Program-made: the position numbers and the translations under genes
Assembly: GCF_007474605.1 (NCBI RefSeq)
Contig: NZ_VHKL01000008.1
Span: forward strand, 186,001-250,000
DNA from: Rhodoligotrophos appendicifer
Lineage (GTDB): Bacteria; Pseudomonadota; Alphaproteobacteria; Rhizobiales; Im1
Reading direction: 5' to 3'
Length of the DNA: 64,000 nucleotides
Notes under the pieces: generated by a model
The model's input: only the letters and a program-made list of their open reading frames with translations
Databases searched by the model: none
What the model was told of the DNA's origin: nothing
Shown here: positions 36,439 to 45,845 of the stretch, piece by piece
How positions within the stretch are numbered: the first letter of the stretch is position 1
Layout: every line of letters starts with the position of its first letter

Positions 36439-37710
36439 TCAAGGCTGCAACCTCAGCCCGATCGTGACGCGGTTCTCGTCGTAGTCACGATATTCCTCTG
36501 TGCTCGTGTAATGGACGAACCGGTAGCCGCCGATCACCGCAACGCGGCGGTTCAGCCAATAGGTCAGGTCAAGGCCTGCGGCGACGGTCTGCTCGTTCAG
36601 ATCGAGGCCGACATAGTCCTGGAGCGTATAGCGGCCGAGGAGGGCCCCGATGAAGTTGTAGCGGAATGCATGGTCGTAGCGGAGGCCGACGGTGTAGTCG
36701 CGGGTCGCACTGGCGCCCGCAACATTCGTCTCACCGATCCCGCTGTTGGCTTCAAGCTTCACAGCGCTGATCTTCGTCGGCCTCCAGACTACGTTCGCAT
36801 CAAAGCCCACGCCATCGACGTCTTTCAGGGCCAGGTTATAGTAATCCCGCATCTCGTAGGTGACCGCCGCCTCGCCGGTCCAGAGGGCATTCGGGGCGAA
36901 TTCCGCCCCGACCGCGATCTTCAACCCATCGGATGAGCGTTTCACGCCGAGGACGTCATCCACCTCGTCATAGATTCGGGGAATGTAGGAGGCTTCCACA
37001 TAGGGAACGAAGATCGGCGCATCCTGGTACCGGAGGCGAAGTTGCGCCAGCGGTGCCGTATAGGCGAGGTCGGAGTTGTTCTGCACGCTGCCGTCGGACA
37101 GCTTCACGTCGCCGGAGCGATACCAGGCGCTGCCGCCGCGCAGGGTCACCGAGATGCGACCGGGATCATAGGTCACCCCACCGAAAGCGGCGAAATTCTC
37201 ATCCTTGCGGGGATTGAGCGCGTTCACGGGGATGTCTGCCTGGGCCAATCCCTCCTGGCTCAGGATGTAGCGGCCCTCGATGGTGGTCGAGAAATCGCGG
37301 CGCAGATCCAGACGGAGCTCGGCATTGATGTCGGCATTATCTTCGTTCTGATCGGATTCCTTGGCATAGAGCACATGCTCGCTCTCCGCGTGCAGCCTGA
37401 AGGCATGGCGCACCCAGTCGCTGTAGAGGTCGAGCTCGGGCTTCAGCCGCAGGCCGACGTCGGAAATGCGGTTGGTTTTCGACTCACGCACGTTGTCGGT
37501 GATCGCCGCGCCGATCTCGAGAGAGGGATAGGCGAGAAAGCCGCCATAGGTTAACGCGAGCGGATCGAAGGCGGTGCTCTCTGTGACATCCACAGCCTGA
37601 GCCCAGGCCGTTGATTCGCCGTCACCGAAGAGCAGCCCCGCTCCTGCGATCAAGGCCGCAAGCGCCGGAATGAGCCGACGCGAGGCCGATTTCGGCTCGC
37701 CTTGACCCAT
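36439..37710 (-). CDS. Outer-membrane beta-barrel protein (BBP2_2-like)
   Basis: A 423-residue exported protein with a signal peptide (LIPALAALIAGAGLLFG, cleaved before about residue 36) and many amphipathic beta strands. It resembles the putative beta-barrel porin 2 family (PF10082), which accompanies capsule or exopolysaccharide genes. Segments such as RLKPELDLYSDWVRHAFRLHAE and RRVAVIGGYRFVHYTS alternate as expected for barrel strands. The C terminus (RVTIGLRLQP) does not end in Phe. The ATG at 37710 has AGGGGAGG upstream. A role in polysaccharide export is only suggested by the neighbouring galE, galU and kdsD. Confidence 0.8.
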   Translation of the reverse strand: MGQGEPKSASRRLIPALAALIAGAGLLFGDGESTAWAQAVDVTESTAFDPLALTYGGFLAYPSLEIGAAITDNVRESKTNRISDVGLRLKPELDLYSDWVRHAFRLHAESEHVLYAKESDQNEDNADINAELRLDLRRDFSTTIEGRYILSQEGLAQADIPVNALNPRKDENFAAFGGVTYDPGRISVTLRGGSAWYRSGDVKLSDGSVQNNSDLAYTAPLAQLRLRYQDAPIFVPYVEASYIPRIYDEVDDVLGVKRSSDGLKIAVGAEFAPNALWTGEAAVTYEMRDYYNLALKDVDGVGFDANVVWRPTKISAVKLEANSGIGETNVAGASATRDYTVGLRYDHAFRYNFIGALLGRYTLQDYVGLDLNEQTVAAGLDLTYWLNRRVAVIGGYRFVHYTSTEEYRDYDENRVTIGLRLQP

Positions 37711-37887
37711 GATCCTCCCCTTGCTCGCACCTGCTTGCCGCACGAGCGGATAATCTTTTGTTAAGGTTAATAAAGTGTTTATGAACGCTGCCGGCCGTTA
37801 ACCATGTTGGCATCCGGGACCCCGCGTGTTGCGGTAGCAGCCGGCTTGACGGTACATGGACGGATCTGGAACAGTCCTGAGTCGCTC

Positions 37888-38874
37888 ATGAACCGCAGCA
37901 CGGATCCGCTCGTCATCTTCGCCACCAACGCGGTCGAGACCGAATCACGCGGGCTCACGGCCCTGGCGGATGCCTTGAATACGGAGCTGGAGCAGCCGTT
38001 CCTGGATGCGATCGACACGATCGAACGCATCCGGCGCAAGGGCGGCAGGGTCATCGTGTCGGGCATCGGCAAGAGCGGCATCATCGCCCGCAAGATCGCC
38101 TCGACCCTTGCATCGACAGGAACGCCCGCGCTCTTCGTTCATGCCAGCGAAGCCAGCCATGGCGATCTCGGGATGATCACCGAGCAGGACGTGCTGCTGG
38201 TCCTGTCCAATTCCGGGGAGACGCCGGAACTCGCCGATCTCGTCGCCTATGTGAAGCGTTGGCGGGTGCCGCTCATCGCCATTACCAGCCGCGCCGACAG
38301 CACCATCGCGCGGTCCTGCGACGTGGGGCTGGTCCTGCCGGCGCATGAGGAAGCCTGCCCCAATGGGCTCGCGCCGACCACGTCCACCACTCTGCAGGCG
38401 GCACTCGGGGACGCCCTGGCCGTCACTCTTCTCAAGAATCGGGGATTTTCACCGGAGGACTTCCGCGCCCTGCATCCCGGCGGCAAGCTCGGGGCGCAAC
38501 TCTCCTTCGTGCATGAAGTCATGCATGGAGATGCCGAGCTGCCGCTGATCGATGTGGACGCGCTGATGGCCGAGGCGCTGGTGGTCATGACTTCGAAGCG
38601 TTTCGGCTGCGTGGGAGTGGTTCGTGGCGACGGCACGCTGGCCGGAGTCATCACCGACGGCGATCTGCGTCGCAATATGAGCTCCGACCTCATCAGCCGG
38701 ACGACCGGCGAGGTCATGACGGTAAAGCCCGTCACCATCGAGCCGTCGGCCCTGGCTTCAACCGCCTTGGCGATCCTCAATGAACGCCAGATCACCACGC
38801 TGTTCGTGGTCGAGAACGCCGCCCCGGTCGGCATCCTGCATATTCACGACCTGCTGCGGATCGGCGTGAAGTAG
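37888..38874 (+). CDS. kdsD: D-arabinose-5-phosphate isomerase (KpsF/GutQ family)
   Basis: A 328-residue isomerase converting ribulose 5-phosphate to arabinose 5-phosphate, the first step of Kdo synthesis for lipopolysaccharide. It has an N-terminal SIS domain (GKGGR-type VIVSGIGKSGIIARKIASTLASTG near residue 50, VLLVLSNSGETPEL near residue 100) and two C-terminal CBS domains (VMHGDAELPLI and VMTVKPVTIEP). The length equals E. coli KdsD. I use the ATG at 37888 (MNRSTDP) because it leads directly into the family N terminus; an upstream ATG at 37804 is in frame but adds an unrelated leader. Confidence 0.93.
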   Translation: MNRSTDPLVIFATNAVETESRGLTALADALNTELEQPFLDAIDTIERIRRKGGRVIVSGIGKSGIIARKIASTLASTGTPALFVHASEASHGDLGMITEQDVLLVLSNSGETPELADLVAYVKRWRVPLIAITSRADSTIARSCDVGLVLPAHEEACPNGLAPTTSTTLQAALGDALAVTLLKNRGFSPEDFRALHPGGKLGAQLSFVHEVMHGDAELPLIDVDALMAEALVVMTSKRFGCVGVVRGDGTLAGVITDGDLRRNMSSDLISRTTGEVMTVKPVTIEPSALASTALAILNERQITTLFVVENAAPVGILHIHDLLRIGVK

Positions 38875-38912
38875 CGACACGGATCGCTGCCGGCTGGCCC
38901 AAAAGCCTCGCC

Positions 38913-38943
38913 GAGATCATGACGCCCCTTCCGCCGTGATCTC
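38913..38943. terminator. Inverted repeat between convergent genes
   Basis: GAGATCA (38913-38919) pairs perfectly with TGATCTC (38937-38943) between the ends of kdsD and the unknown membrane gene. No T tract follows on the plus strand, so it is a possible bidirectional transcript end only. Confidence 0.35.
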
Positions 38944-38960
38944 AGCAAGTGCCACCGCTC

Positions 38961-39392
38961 TTATTGAACGACGGTGTTCGTCACAGCGGCTTGGCCATCT
39001 GCGGCTGGGATCTCCATGGATGCCAGCTCCTTCGAGCACAGGCCGGCTGCGTCTTCGACCGGCTCTGTCATGCCACCAAGCGTGGTCCAGCCACCCTTCT
39101 CAATGAAGTCGTCCTGCTGCCACGAGCTTTCCTTCTTGAGAGCCGCGAGTTGGACCGAGAAGTCGGGCGCCGCCGTGAAGCGCGTCACACAAATCGCCGA
39201 CGCGAGTTCAGCGCGCGAAGTTGTCGCCGCATTTTTTGCCATGGCCTCGGCCGTTCCCCCAGTAACCCAGCCACCGAACCAGAAGCCAACGACAATTGTC
39301 GCAATCACACACCCTATACAAGACCACATCCAGAGTGTTTTTGACGGCTGATATTCACCCCATTTTTCACCCATTGTTTTCTCATCAGACAT
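38961..39392 (-). CDS. Unknown single-pass membrane protein
   Basis: A 143-residue protein of unknown function. After a short polar N terminus (MSDEKTMGEKWGEYQPSKT) comes one hydrophobic helix (LWMWSCIGCVIATIVVGFWFGGWVTGG, residues ~20-47). The periplasmic or cytosolic part of about 95 residues contains two Cys (SAICVTRF, AGLCSKEL). The pattern, with an AEAMAK segment after the helix, recurs in a conserved alphaproteobacterial hypothetical family as far as I recall, but no function is known. It is transcribed away from the NfeD/SPFH pair upstream, with a 118-bp gap. Confidence 0.7.
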   Translation of the reverse strand: MSDEKTMGEKWGEYQPSKTLWMWSCIGCVIATIVVGFWFGGWVTGGTAEAMAKNAATTSRAELASAICVTRFTAAPDFSVQLAALKKESSWQQDDFIEKGGWTTLGGMTEPVEDAAGLCSKELASMEIPAADGQAAVTNTVVQ

Positions 39393-39510
39393 CAGATTAC
39401 TCCTCCTTACTTTCTTCTAATGTCGATATGTTACCGCAAATCAGCCGCAGATTTACCGCAAATCTGTCACAATGCCGTGAGGATGGGGTGAACCGCTTAA
39501 GGGCGCCTGG

Positions 39511-39966
39511 TCAGCTCGGCTTTGCTTCCAGCTCCACCATCAGGTCGATCCCGTCGGTGCCGATGACCCTTACCCAAGCTCCCGCAGGGGCATCGGGGCC
39601 CTTCACGACCCAGGAGGTGTCGTGGATCTGCAGCCGGCCACGGCCATCGACGATCGGTGCATGCAGCCGGAAGCGCTGGCCGATGAAGCTGTCCTGACGG
39701 CGGTTCAGGTTCGGCTGGTCGCTTCGAACGCCTCGTCCGCCGAAGAAGCGACGCGACAGCAGCACAGCCGCCATTGAGAGCACCGCGAAGCCGGCGATCT
39801 GGCCCTGCCAGGGGATGTCGACGAAGAGCAGCGTCAAGCCCATCAGTGCTGCGGCAGCGCCGAGCCACATGAAGAAGAAGCCGGGAAGCAGGAGTTCGAT
39901 CACCAGCAGCACGCCGGCCAGGATCCACCAGTTCCACAGGCCCAGACTGTCAAGCCATTGGATCAT
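39511..39966 (-). CDS. NfeD family membrane protein
   Basis: A 151-residue protein with an N-terminal membrane region of two to three helices (WWILAGVLLVIELLLPGFFFMWLGAAAALMG, residues ~13-45, and QIAGFAVLSMAAVLLSRRFF) and a C-terminal OB-fold (residues ~88-150; GQRFRLHAPIVDGRGRLQI, WVRVIGTDGIDLMVE). NfeD proteins partner with SPFH-domain proteins in membrane microdomain organisation. The stomatin-like gene six bases upstream is its expected partner, so the two form an operon. Confidence 0.9.
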   Translation of the reverse strand: MIQWLDSLGLWNWWILAGVLLVIELLLPGFFFMWLGAAAALMGLTLLFVDIPWQGQIAGFAVLSMAAVLLSRRFFGGRGVRSDQPNLNRRQDSFIGQRFRLHAPIVDGRGRLQIHDTSWVVKGPDAPAGAWVRVIGTDGIDLMVELEAKPS

Positions 39967-39972
39967 GAGCGT

Positions 39973-40983
39973 TCATTCGCTCGGTGCGGGACGCAAGGGG
40001 ACCTGCGGCACCGTCTCCGTCGTGCGGCGCAGGCCCGTGGGAGTCGTCGGCCGGGCCGGCGGTGCGCCGCCGCCCATGGCCTCGCGGGTCAATTCTGCAA
40101 TGCCGCCGATCGCGCCCAGGATCGACGTCGCGTCCACCGGCAGCATGAGCACCTTCTGGTTCGGTGCCGACGCCAGAGACTTCAGGGCATCCACATATTT
40201 CGTCGCCACGAAGTAGTTCACCGCCTGAATGTTGCCGCCGGCAATGGCCTCGGAGACGACCTGTGTCGCCTTGGCTTCGGCCTCGGCGGAGCGTTCGCGC
40301 GCCTCGGCATCCCGGAAGGCCGCCTCCTTGCGCCCCTCCGCCTCGAGCACCGCCGACTGCTTCTGGCCCTCGGCCGCCAGGATGGCTGCCTGGCGCACAC
40401 CCTCGGCCTCCAGAATTCTCGCCCGCTTCTCCCGCTCCGCTTTCATCTGGCGGGCCATGGAATCCACCAGGTCGCGCGGCGGATTGATGTCGCGGATCTC
40501 GATGCGGGTCACCTTGATGCCCCAGGGATGGGTCGCCTGGTCCACCACATTGATCAGGCGCTGGTTGATCTCGTCGCGCTTGGACAGGAGCTCGTCCAGG
40601 TCCATGGACCCCATGACGGTGCGGATGTTCGTGAGCGTCAGGTTGACGACGGCATTCTGCAGCCCGGAGATCTCATAGGCCGCCTTGGCCGCGTCCAGCA
40701 CCTGGTAGAAGGCGACGCCGTTCACCTCCACCATGGCGTTATCGCGGGTGATCACCTCCTGGCTCGGGATGTCGAGCACCTGCTCCATCATGTTCAGCTT
40801 GGCGCCGACGCGGTCGATGAAGGGGACGATGAGGTTAAGCCCCGGATTGAGGGTCTTCGTATAGCGGCCAAACCGCTCGACGGTATAATTCCAGCCCTGC
40901 GGAATGACCCGAATGCCCTGGAAGATCGCCAGGAGCACGAGGACCAGCAGGATCAGGACAAAGATCGAAACACCTTGAAACAT
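39973..40983 (-). CDS. SPFH/stomatin-like protein (paraslipin, QmcA-like)
   Basis: A 336-residue membrane-anchored band-7 protein. One N-terminal helix (GVSIFVLILLVLVLLAIFQGI) is followed by the SPFH domain (VIPQGWNYTVERFGRYTKTLNPGLN, residues ~25-200). A long Ala/Glu/Arg-rich coiled coil (about 195-270, KAEREKRARILEAEGVRQ) drives oligomerisation. It is thought to scaffold membrane microdomains and to influence proteases such as FtsH. I start at the ATG at 40983, which has CGGAG upstream; the frame is open to 41016. It is the first gene of a pair with NfeD. Confidence 0.92.
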   Translation of the reverse strand: MFQGVSIFVLILLVLVLLAIFQGIRVIPQGWNYTVERFGRYTKTLNPGLNLIVPFIDRVGAKLNMMEQVLDIPSQEVITRDNAMVEVNGVAFYQVLDAAKAAYEISGLQNAVVNLTLTNIRTVMGSMDLDELLSKRDEINQRLINVVDQATHPWGIKVTRIEIRDINPPRDLVDSMARQMKAEREKRARILEAEGVRQAAILAAEGQKQSAVLEAEGRKEAAFRDAEARERSAEAEAKATQVVSEAIAGGNIQAVNYFVATKYVDALKSLASAPNQKVLMLPVDATSILGAIGGIAELTREAMGGGAPPARPTTPTGLRRTTETVPQVPLRPAPSE

Positions 40984-41048
40984 GGCAACGCTCCGCAGGA
41001 CCCAAGCCGCTAGCATATGTAGCGCAAGGCTTAAGGTTTAGCGAAGGC

Positions 41049-41975
41049 TCAGAGGGGCTCGGTCGCGGACTTCGCCTGCCCTCCCCAGACCACCATCCAG
41101 CCAGCGGCCAGAATACACCCGATGCCGATGACCGTCAGCCCATCGGGGACCTCGCCAAAAAAGACGAAACCCCAGAATCCCGCGAACACCAGATAGCTGT
41201 AGTCGAAGGTCCCGATGATGGCCGGCGGCGCGATCTGATAGGCCTTGGCCACGCCGATGCTCTGGGCCACCATCAAGATGCCAAGCAGCACAATGACCGC
41301 CCAGGTCTCCGCTTTCAACTCAACCCAGGGTCCCAGCAGGAACGGAAGGGTCGCATCGGCTGCACCGGGGATGAGGCCGACAGCCACCACGCCGACGAAC
41401 CCGGTGAGCAGGAGGCAAAGGTTCAGCACCGTGGCAATGCTCAATGAGTCTTCATGAGCGCACTTGCTGCGGGTGACGATGGCGGCCAGCGCGTATAAGG
41501 CGGCGGCCAGCACCGGCAGAAGCGCCACGGGGGAGAAATCGTCGGCCGCGGGGCGCAGGATGACCAGCACACCGACAAAGCCGACCAGGATCGCCAACCA
41601 TCGCTTGAGGCCGACCGGCTCGCCAATGAGCGCGGCAGAGAAAATGGCAATGAACAGCGGGATCGTATAAAGCGCCGTCGCCGCGACCGAAAGGCTCATG
41701 AATGGCAGTGCTGTGTAGAACGCAATCCACATCAGCACGATCAGCACACTGCGAAGCACTACCCAGCCAACGGATTTCGGCCAGAGGGACGAGCCGGGGC
41801 TTGCAAATCTGGCAATGCCGATCAGCACAGGCACGGCGATCAAACTTCGCAATGCGAGGAGTTGCCACAAGGAAAAGTCCGCACTGCTCTGTTTGACGAC
41901 TGCGTCACCAAAAGAGAGCATGAAGACCGAGGCGACAATGAGCGTGACGCCGAGCGTGGTTCCTTCGAGGCGCAA
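41049..41975 (-). CDS. EamA/DMT family transporter
   Basis: A 308-residue inner-membrane transporter with ten predicted helices in two EamA repeats (residues ~10-140 and ~155-295). The first repeat includes LRSLIAVPVLIGIARF and ALYTIPLFIAIFSAALIGEPVGLKRW; the second ends with GEVPDGLTVIGIGCILAAGWMVVWG. These are the usual EamA landmarks, in which the Glu-Pro pair follows helix 4 or 9. Substrate is unknown; family members export metabolites or amino acids. It lies alone between the SPFH operon and hemH. Confidence 0.87.
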   Translation of the reverse strand: MRLEGTTLGVTLIVASVFMLSFGDAVVKQSSADFSLWQLLALRSLIAVPVLIGIARFASPGSSLWPKSVGWVVLRSVLIVLMWIAFYTALPFMSLSVAATALYTIPLFIAIFSAALIGEPVGLKRWLAILVGFVGVLVILRPAADDFSPVALLPVLAAALYALAAIVTRSKCAHEDSLSIATVLNLCLLLTGFVGVVAVGLIPGAADATLPFLLGPWVELKAETWAVIVLLGILMVAQSIGVAKAYQIAPPAIIGTFDYSYLVFAGFWGFVFFGEVPDGLTVIGIGCILAAGWMVVWGGQAKSATEPL

Positions 41976-42068
41976 AGTCTAAGCTTTCAGGCTGAGGACG
42001 TATCGGGGAGAGCGATGTTAGTCTCAGATCGCGATTCGGGGAAATAAAGCGCCGGCGAAGATTGGCCC

Positions 42069-43148
42069 CTACCGCCAGCCCTGCAGCTCGTCCTCGATGA
42101 TGGTGGTCAGCATGTCGACGGACAGCTCGCTGTCGTTCAGGCAGGGGACGACGGAGAATTTCTCGCCGCCGGCGGCATGGAACATTTCGGCGACGCCGAT
42201 CGCGATCTCTTCCAGGGTCTCGACGCAGTCGGCGGCAAAGCCCGGCGTGATGACGACGATGTTCTTCACCCCCTGCCCCGGCAGAGCTTCGATGGTATCG
42301 GCCGTATAGGGCTTCAGCCATTCGGCACGACCAAAACGGGACTGAAACGTCAGCTGCAGGTCGCCCGCCTCCCAGCCCAGACGCTCGCGCAGCAGGCGCG
42401 TGGTCTTGTGGCAATGGCAGTGATAGGGGTCGCCCTTGGTGAGATAGTCTTCAGGCAAGCCATGATAGGAGGCGATCACCCGGTCGGGCTTCCAATCGAG
42501 CTCGGCGAGATGGCCCTGCAGCGAGCGCGCCAGGGCATCGATATAGGCCGGGTGGTCGAAATAGGCCGGAACCGTGCGCACAGCCGGTTGCCAGCGCATC
42601 GTTTTCAAGGCGTCGAAGGCCTTGTCCTGCACCGTTGCCGTCGTGGCTGCCGAATATTGCGGGTAGAGCGGGAAGATCAGCACCCGATCGCAGCCCTGGG
42701 AGACCAGCGCCTCCAGGCGCTCGGCGATGGGCGGCAGGCCATATCGCATGGCCCAGTCCACCACCACCCCCGGCATAGCCTCCAGCCGAGCCGAGATCCG
42801 TTCCGCCTGGGCCCGCGTGACGGTCTTCAGCGGGCTCTCGTTGCGCTCCCGGTTCCAGATCTTGTCATAGGCATGCCCGCTCTTGCTCGGTCGCGTCGTC
42901 AAGACGAACGCGTTGAGGATCACTTTCCAGAGGATCGGGTTCACCTCGATGACGCGGCGATCGGACAGAAATTCATTCAAATAGCGGCGCATCGGCCAAT
43001 AGGAGGTCGCTTCCGGGGTCCCCAGATTGACGATCAGGACGCCGATTTTGCCGACCGCCACTTTCGGGTGGCCGGCCGGCCTGGGCCCTTCGGAAGACAA
43101 GGGCGCGGAGAGGTTTGCTGGTTCAGTGGCGGTGAGCATAAGGCGCAT
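42069..43148 (-). CDS. hemH: Ferrochelatase
   Basis: A 359-residue enzyme inserting Fe2+ into protoporphyrin IX, the last step of protoheme synthesis. The catalytic His lies in IASYHGLPEDYLTKGDPY (near residue 225) and the catalytic Glu in DCVETLEEIA (near residue 310). The N-terminal GVLIVNLGTPE motif and the SRFGRAEWLKPYT segment are standard. The N terminus carries about 30 extra residues (MRLMLTATEP...), and a start at the ATG at 43139 is also possible. It is monocistronic. With the heme-import locus 16 kb away, the organism can both make and import heme. Confidence 0.94.
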   Translation of the reverse strand: MRLMLTATEPANLSAPLSSEGPRPAGHPKVAVGKIGVLIVNLGTPEATSYWPMRRYLNEFLSDRRVIEVNPILWKVILNAFVLTTRPSKSGHAYDKIWNRERNESPLKTVTRAQAERISARLEAMPGVVVDWAMRYGLPPIAERLEALVSQGCDRVLIFPLYPQYSAATTATVQDKAFDALKTMRWQPAVRTVPAYFDHPAYIDALARSLQGHLAELDWKPDRVIASYHGLPEDYLTKGDPYHCHCHKTTRLLRERLGWEAGDLQLTFQSRFGRAEWLKPYTADTIEALPGQGVKNIVVITPGFAADCVETLEEIAIGVAEMFHAAGGEKFSVVPCLNDSELSVDMLTTIIEDELQGWR

Positions 43149-43241
43149 TAATGACGCGTCCGCCGCAAACGCAAGAGGCGTTCTAGACTAGAACGCCTCA
43201 AAGTCGCGTTTTTCCGCGCCGGCCCGCAAGCCGGCCGCGTC

Positions 43242-44387
<1,146 letters not shown>

Positions 44388-44400
44388 CTTGCCTGTCTCC

Positions 44401-45726
44401 TCAAAACGCGAAGCGCTTGGTGAACAGGCCTTCGACCGTCCAATTGTCGAAGTCCAAGTTCGGAATGTTCGAGTCCTGATAGGTGTAGGATCCCGAAAGC
44501 TGGAAATTCAGATCGCCCAGGGTGGGCGGCAGTTCAGCCGTGAACAGATCGGCGACCGTCTGCAGCGGGGTGCCATAGGCCAGCCTCGCCTTGAGGCGGA
44601 AATCCTCCCGGGTGATGGTTGACGAGTACCGTGGATCGGGCGCGTCGTAGTCCAGGTTCCAGATGTAGAGCTGGGACAGGAGATAGGTGCCCTTCCCGAG
44701 CAGCGTCAGGTTCGAGGCCCGGCCCCAGACGCCCTCATAGGCGAAGCTCGCATCCTCGGCGTCCTTGTTGACGTAATAGGCTTCCAGAGTGAACGTGTTC
44801 CACTGGACGGGACGCCAGATGAAGCCGCCGCCCGCATCGACCCGCGCGCCATCGCGCTCGCTGCCGACGCTCGAGATCGAAATCTTGTGGTAGTCCTGCT
44901 GAACCGCGTCCACCGACGTCAGAAATGTGAAATGCGGGTTCAGGGCGAAGGTCACATCCAAGCCGCCGCCATATTCGTCGAGATAGTGGTCGCTGTCCAA
45001 GGTCAGGCCCGTGTAAATGCCTTTCGGCGTCACGGCGACCGGACCAAAGAAGAAGGTTCCGCCGGCTTCGACGCGACCGGAAATATAGTCCTGCTTGTCG
45101 ACATTGAACTGCTCGTTCAACCAACCGCGGGTGTCGAGGAACAAGAAGTCGCCATTGCCGGTGCCCAGCGATTGCTCCAGGCGGACCTTTCCAGTCGTGT
45201 AGAAGGCGCCGTCGCCTTCCTTGCTGATGTCATTGTTCACCGGCACGTCCTCATTGAGGATCGTCCCGTTATCCGGCGACAGGTTGGGGTTGCTGTCATA
45301 ACGCGCGCCGAAGGAAAAATCGCCATAGACCCGGGTCATGGCATTGCGCGTGTCGGCAAGGCTGATGTAGCGCTCGACTTCGTTCCGCTGCGATGGGGAC
45401 AATTCCCGCATGCGCAGAATGTTCAGCTCACGCAATGCGCCGTCCATGTCGTCGAGGCGATAGAGGACCATCGCATAGAACAGGCGGACCGAGTCCCATT
45501 CCGGCTCGAGCAGAAGAAGTCGCTCAAGGCTGCCCGCGGATTGCTGCAGATTCCCTTTTGCTGCCTCCTGCCTGGCATAGGCAAAGGACAATTCGAGATT
45601 GTCTGGTGAATTCAGGATCTGTTCGTACGAAATCTCCTGGGCGCTGGCTGACGCATTGCTCCACAATGCAGCAGCGCACGCCATTATGACCCCCGTCGCT
45701 TTCGCGAGGTGAGCTTTAGCAAGCAT
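44401..45726 (-). CDS. TPR plus beta-barrel outer-membrane protein (Slam-like)
   Basis: A 441-residue exported protein: signal peptide (to about residue 29), an alpha-helical TPR-like region (about 33-125; LELSFAYARQEAAKGNLQQSAGSLERLLLLEPEWDSVRLFYAMVLYRL), then a beta barrel ending in Phe (VEGLFTKRFAF), as expected for BAM-assembled proteins. This order and length resemble surface lipoprotein assembly modifiers (Slam, DUF560) and related exporters in which periplasmic TPRs capture a client and a 14-strand barrel releases it. I cannot prove family membership without a profile search. It precedes the FecR-domain gene in one operon, which makes that protein a candidate client. Confidence 0.75.
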   Translation of the reverse strand: MLAKAHLAKATGVIMACAAALWSNASASAQEISYEQILNSPDNLELSFAYARQEAAKGNLQQSAGSLERLLLLEPEWDSVRLFYAMVLYRLDDMDGALRELNILRMRELSPSQRNEVERYISLADTRNAMTRVYGDFSFGARYDSNPNLSPDNGTILNEDVPVNNDISKEGDGAFYTTGKVRLEQSLGTGNGDFLFLDTRGWLNEQFNVDKQDYISGRVEAGGTFFFGPVAVTPKGIYTGLTLDSDHYLDEYGGGLDVTFALNPHFTFLTSVDAVQQDYHKISISSVGSERDGARVDAGGGFIWRPVQWNTFTLEAYYVNKDAEDASFAYEGVWGRASNLTLLGKGTYLLSQLYIWNLDYDAPDPRYSSTITREDFRLKARLAYGTPLQTVADLFTAELPPTLGDLNFQLSGSYTYQDSNIPNLDFDNWTVEGLFTKRFAF

Positions 45727-45845
45727 TTATAGGGTTCTCCCCATAACGGCGCCCCCAAACTCAACGCCGAAACGCCGTGCAGTCTAGTGCGCGATCGAGT
45801 AGTAAGCCACCATTATCCTCTAACACTCATGTCTAATCACTCCCT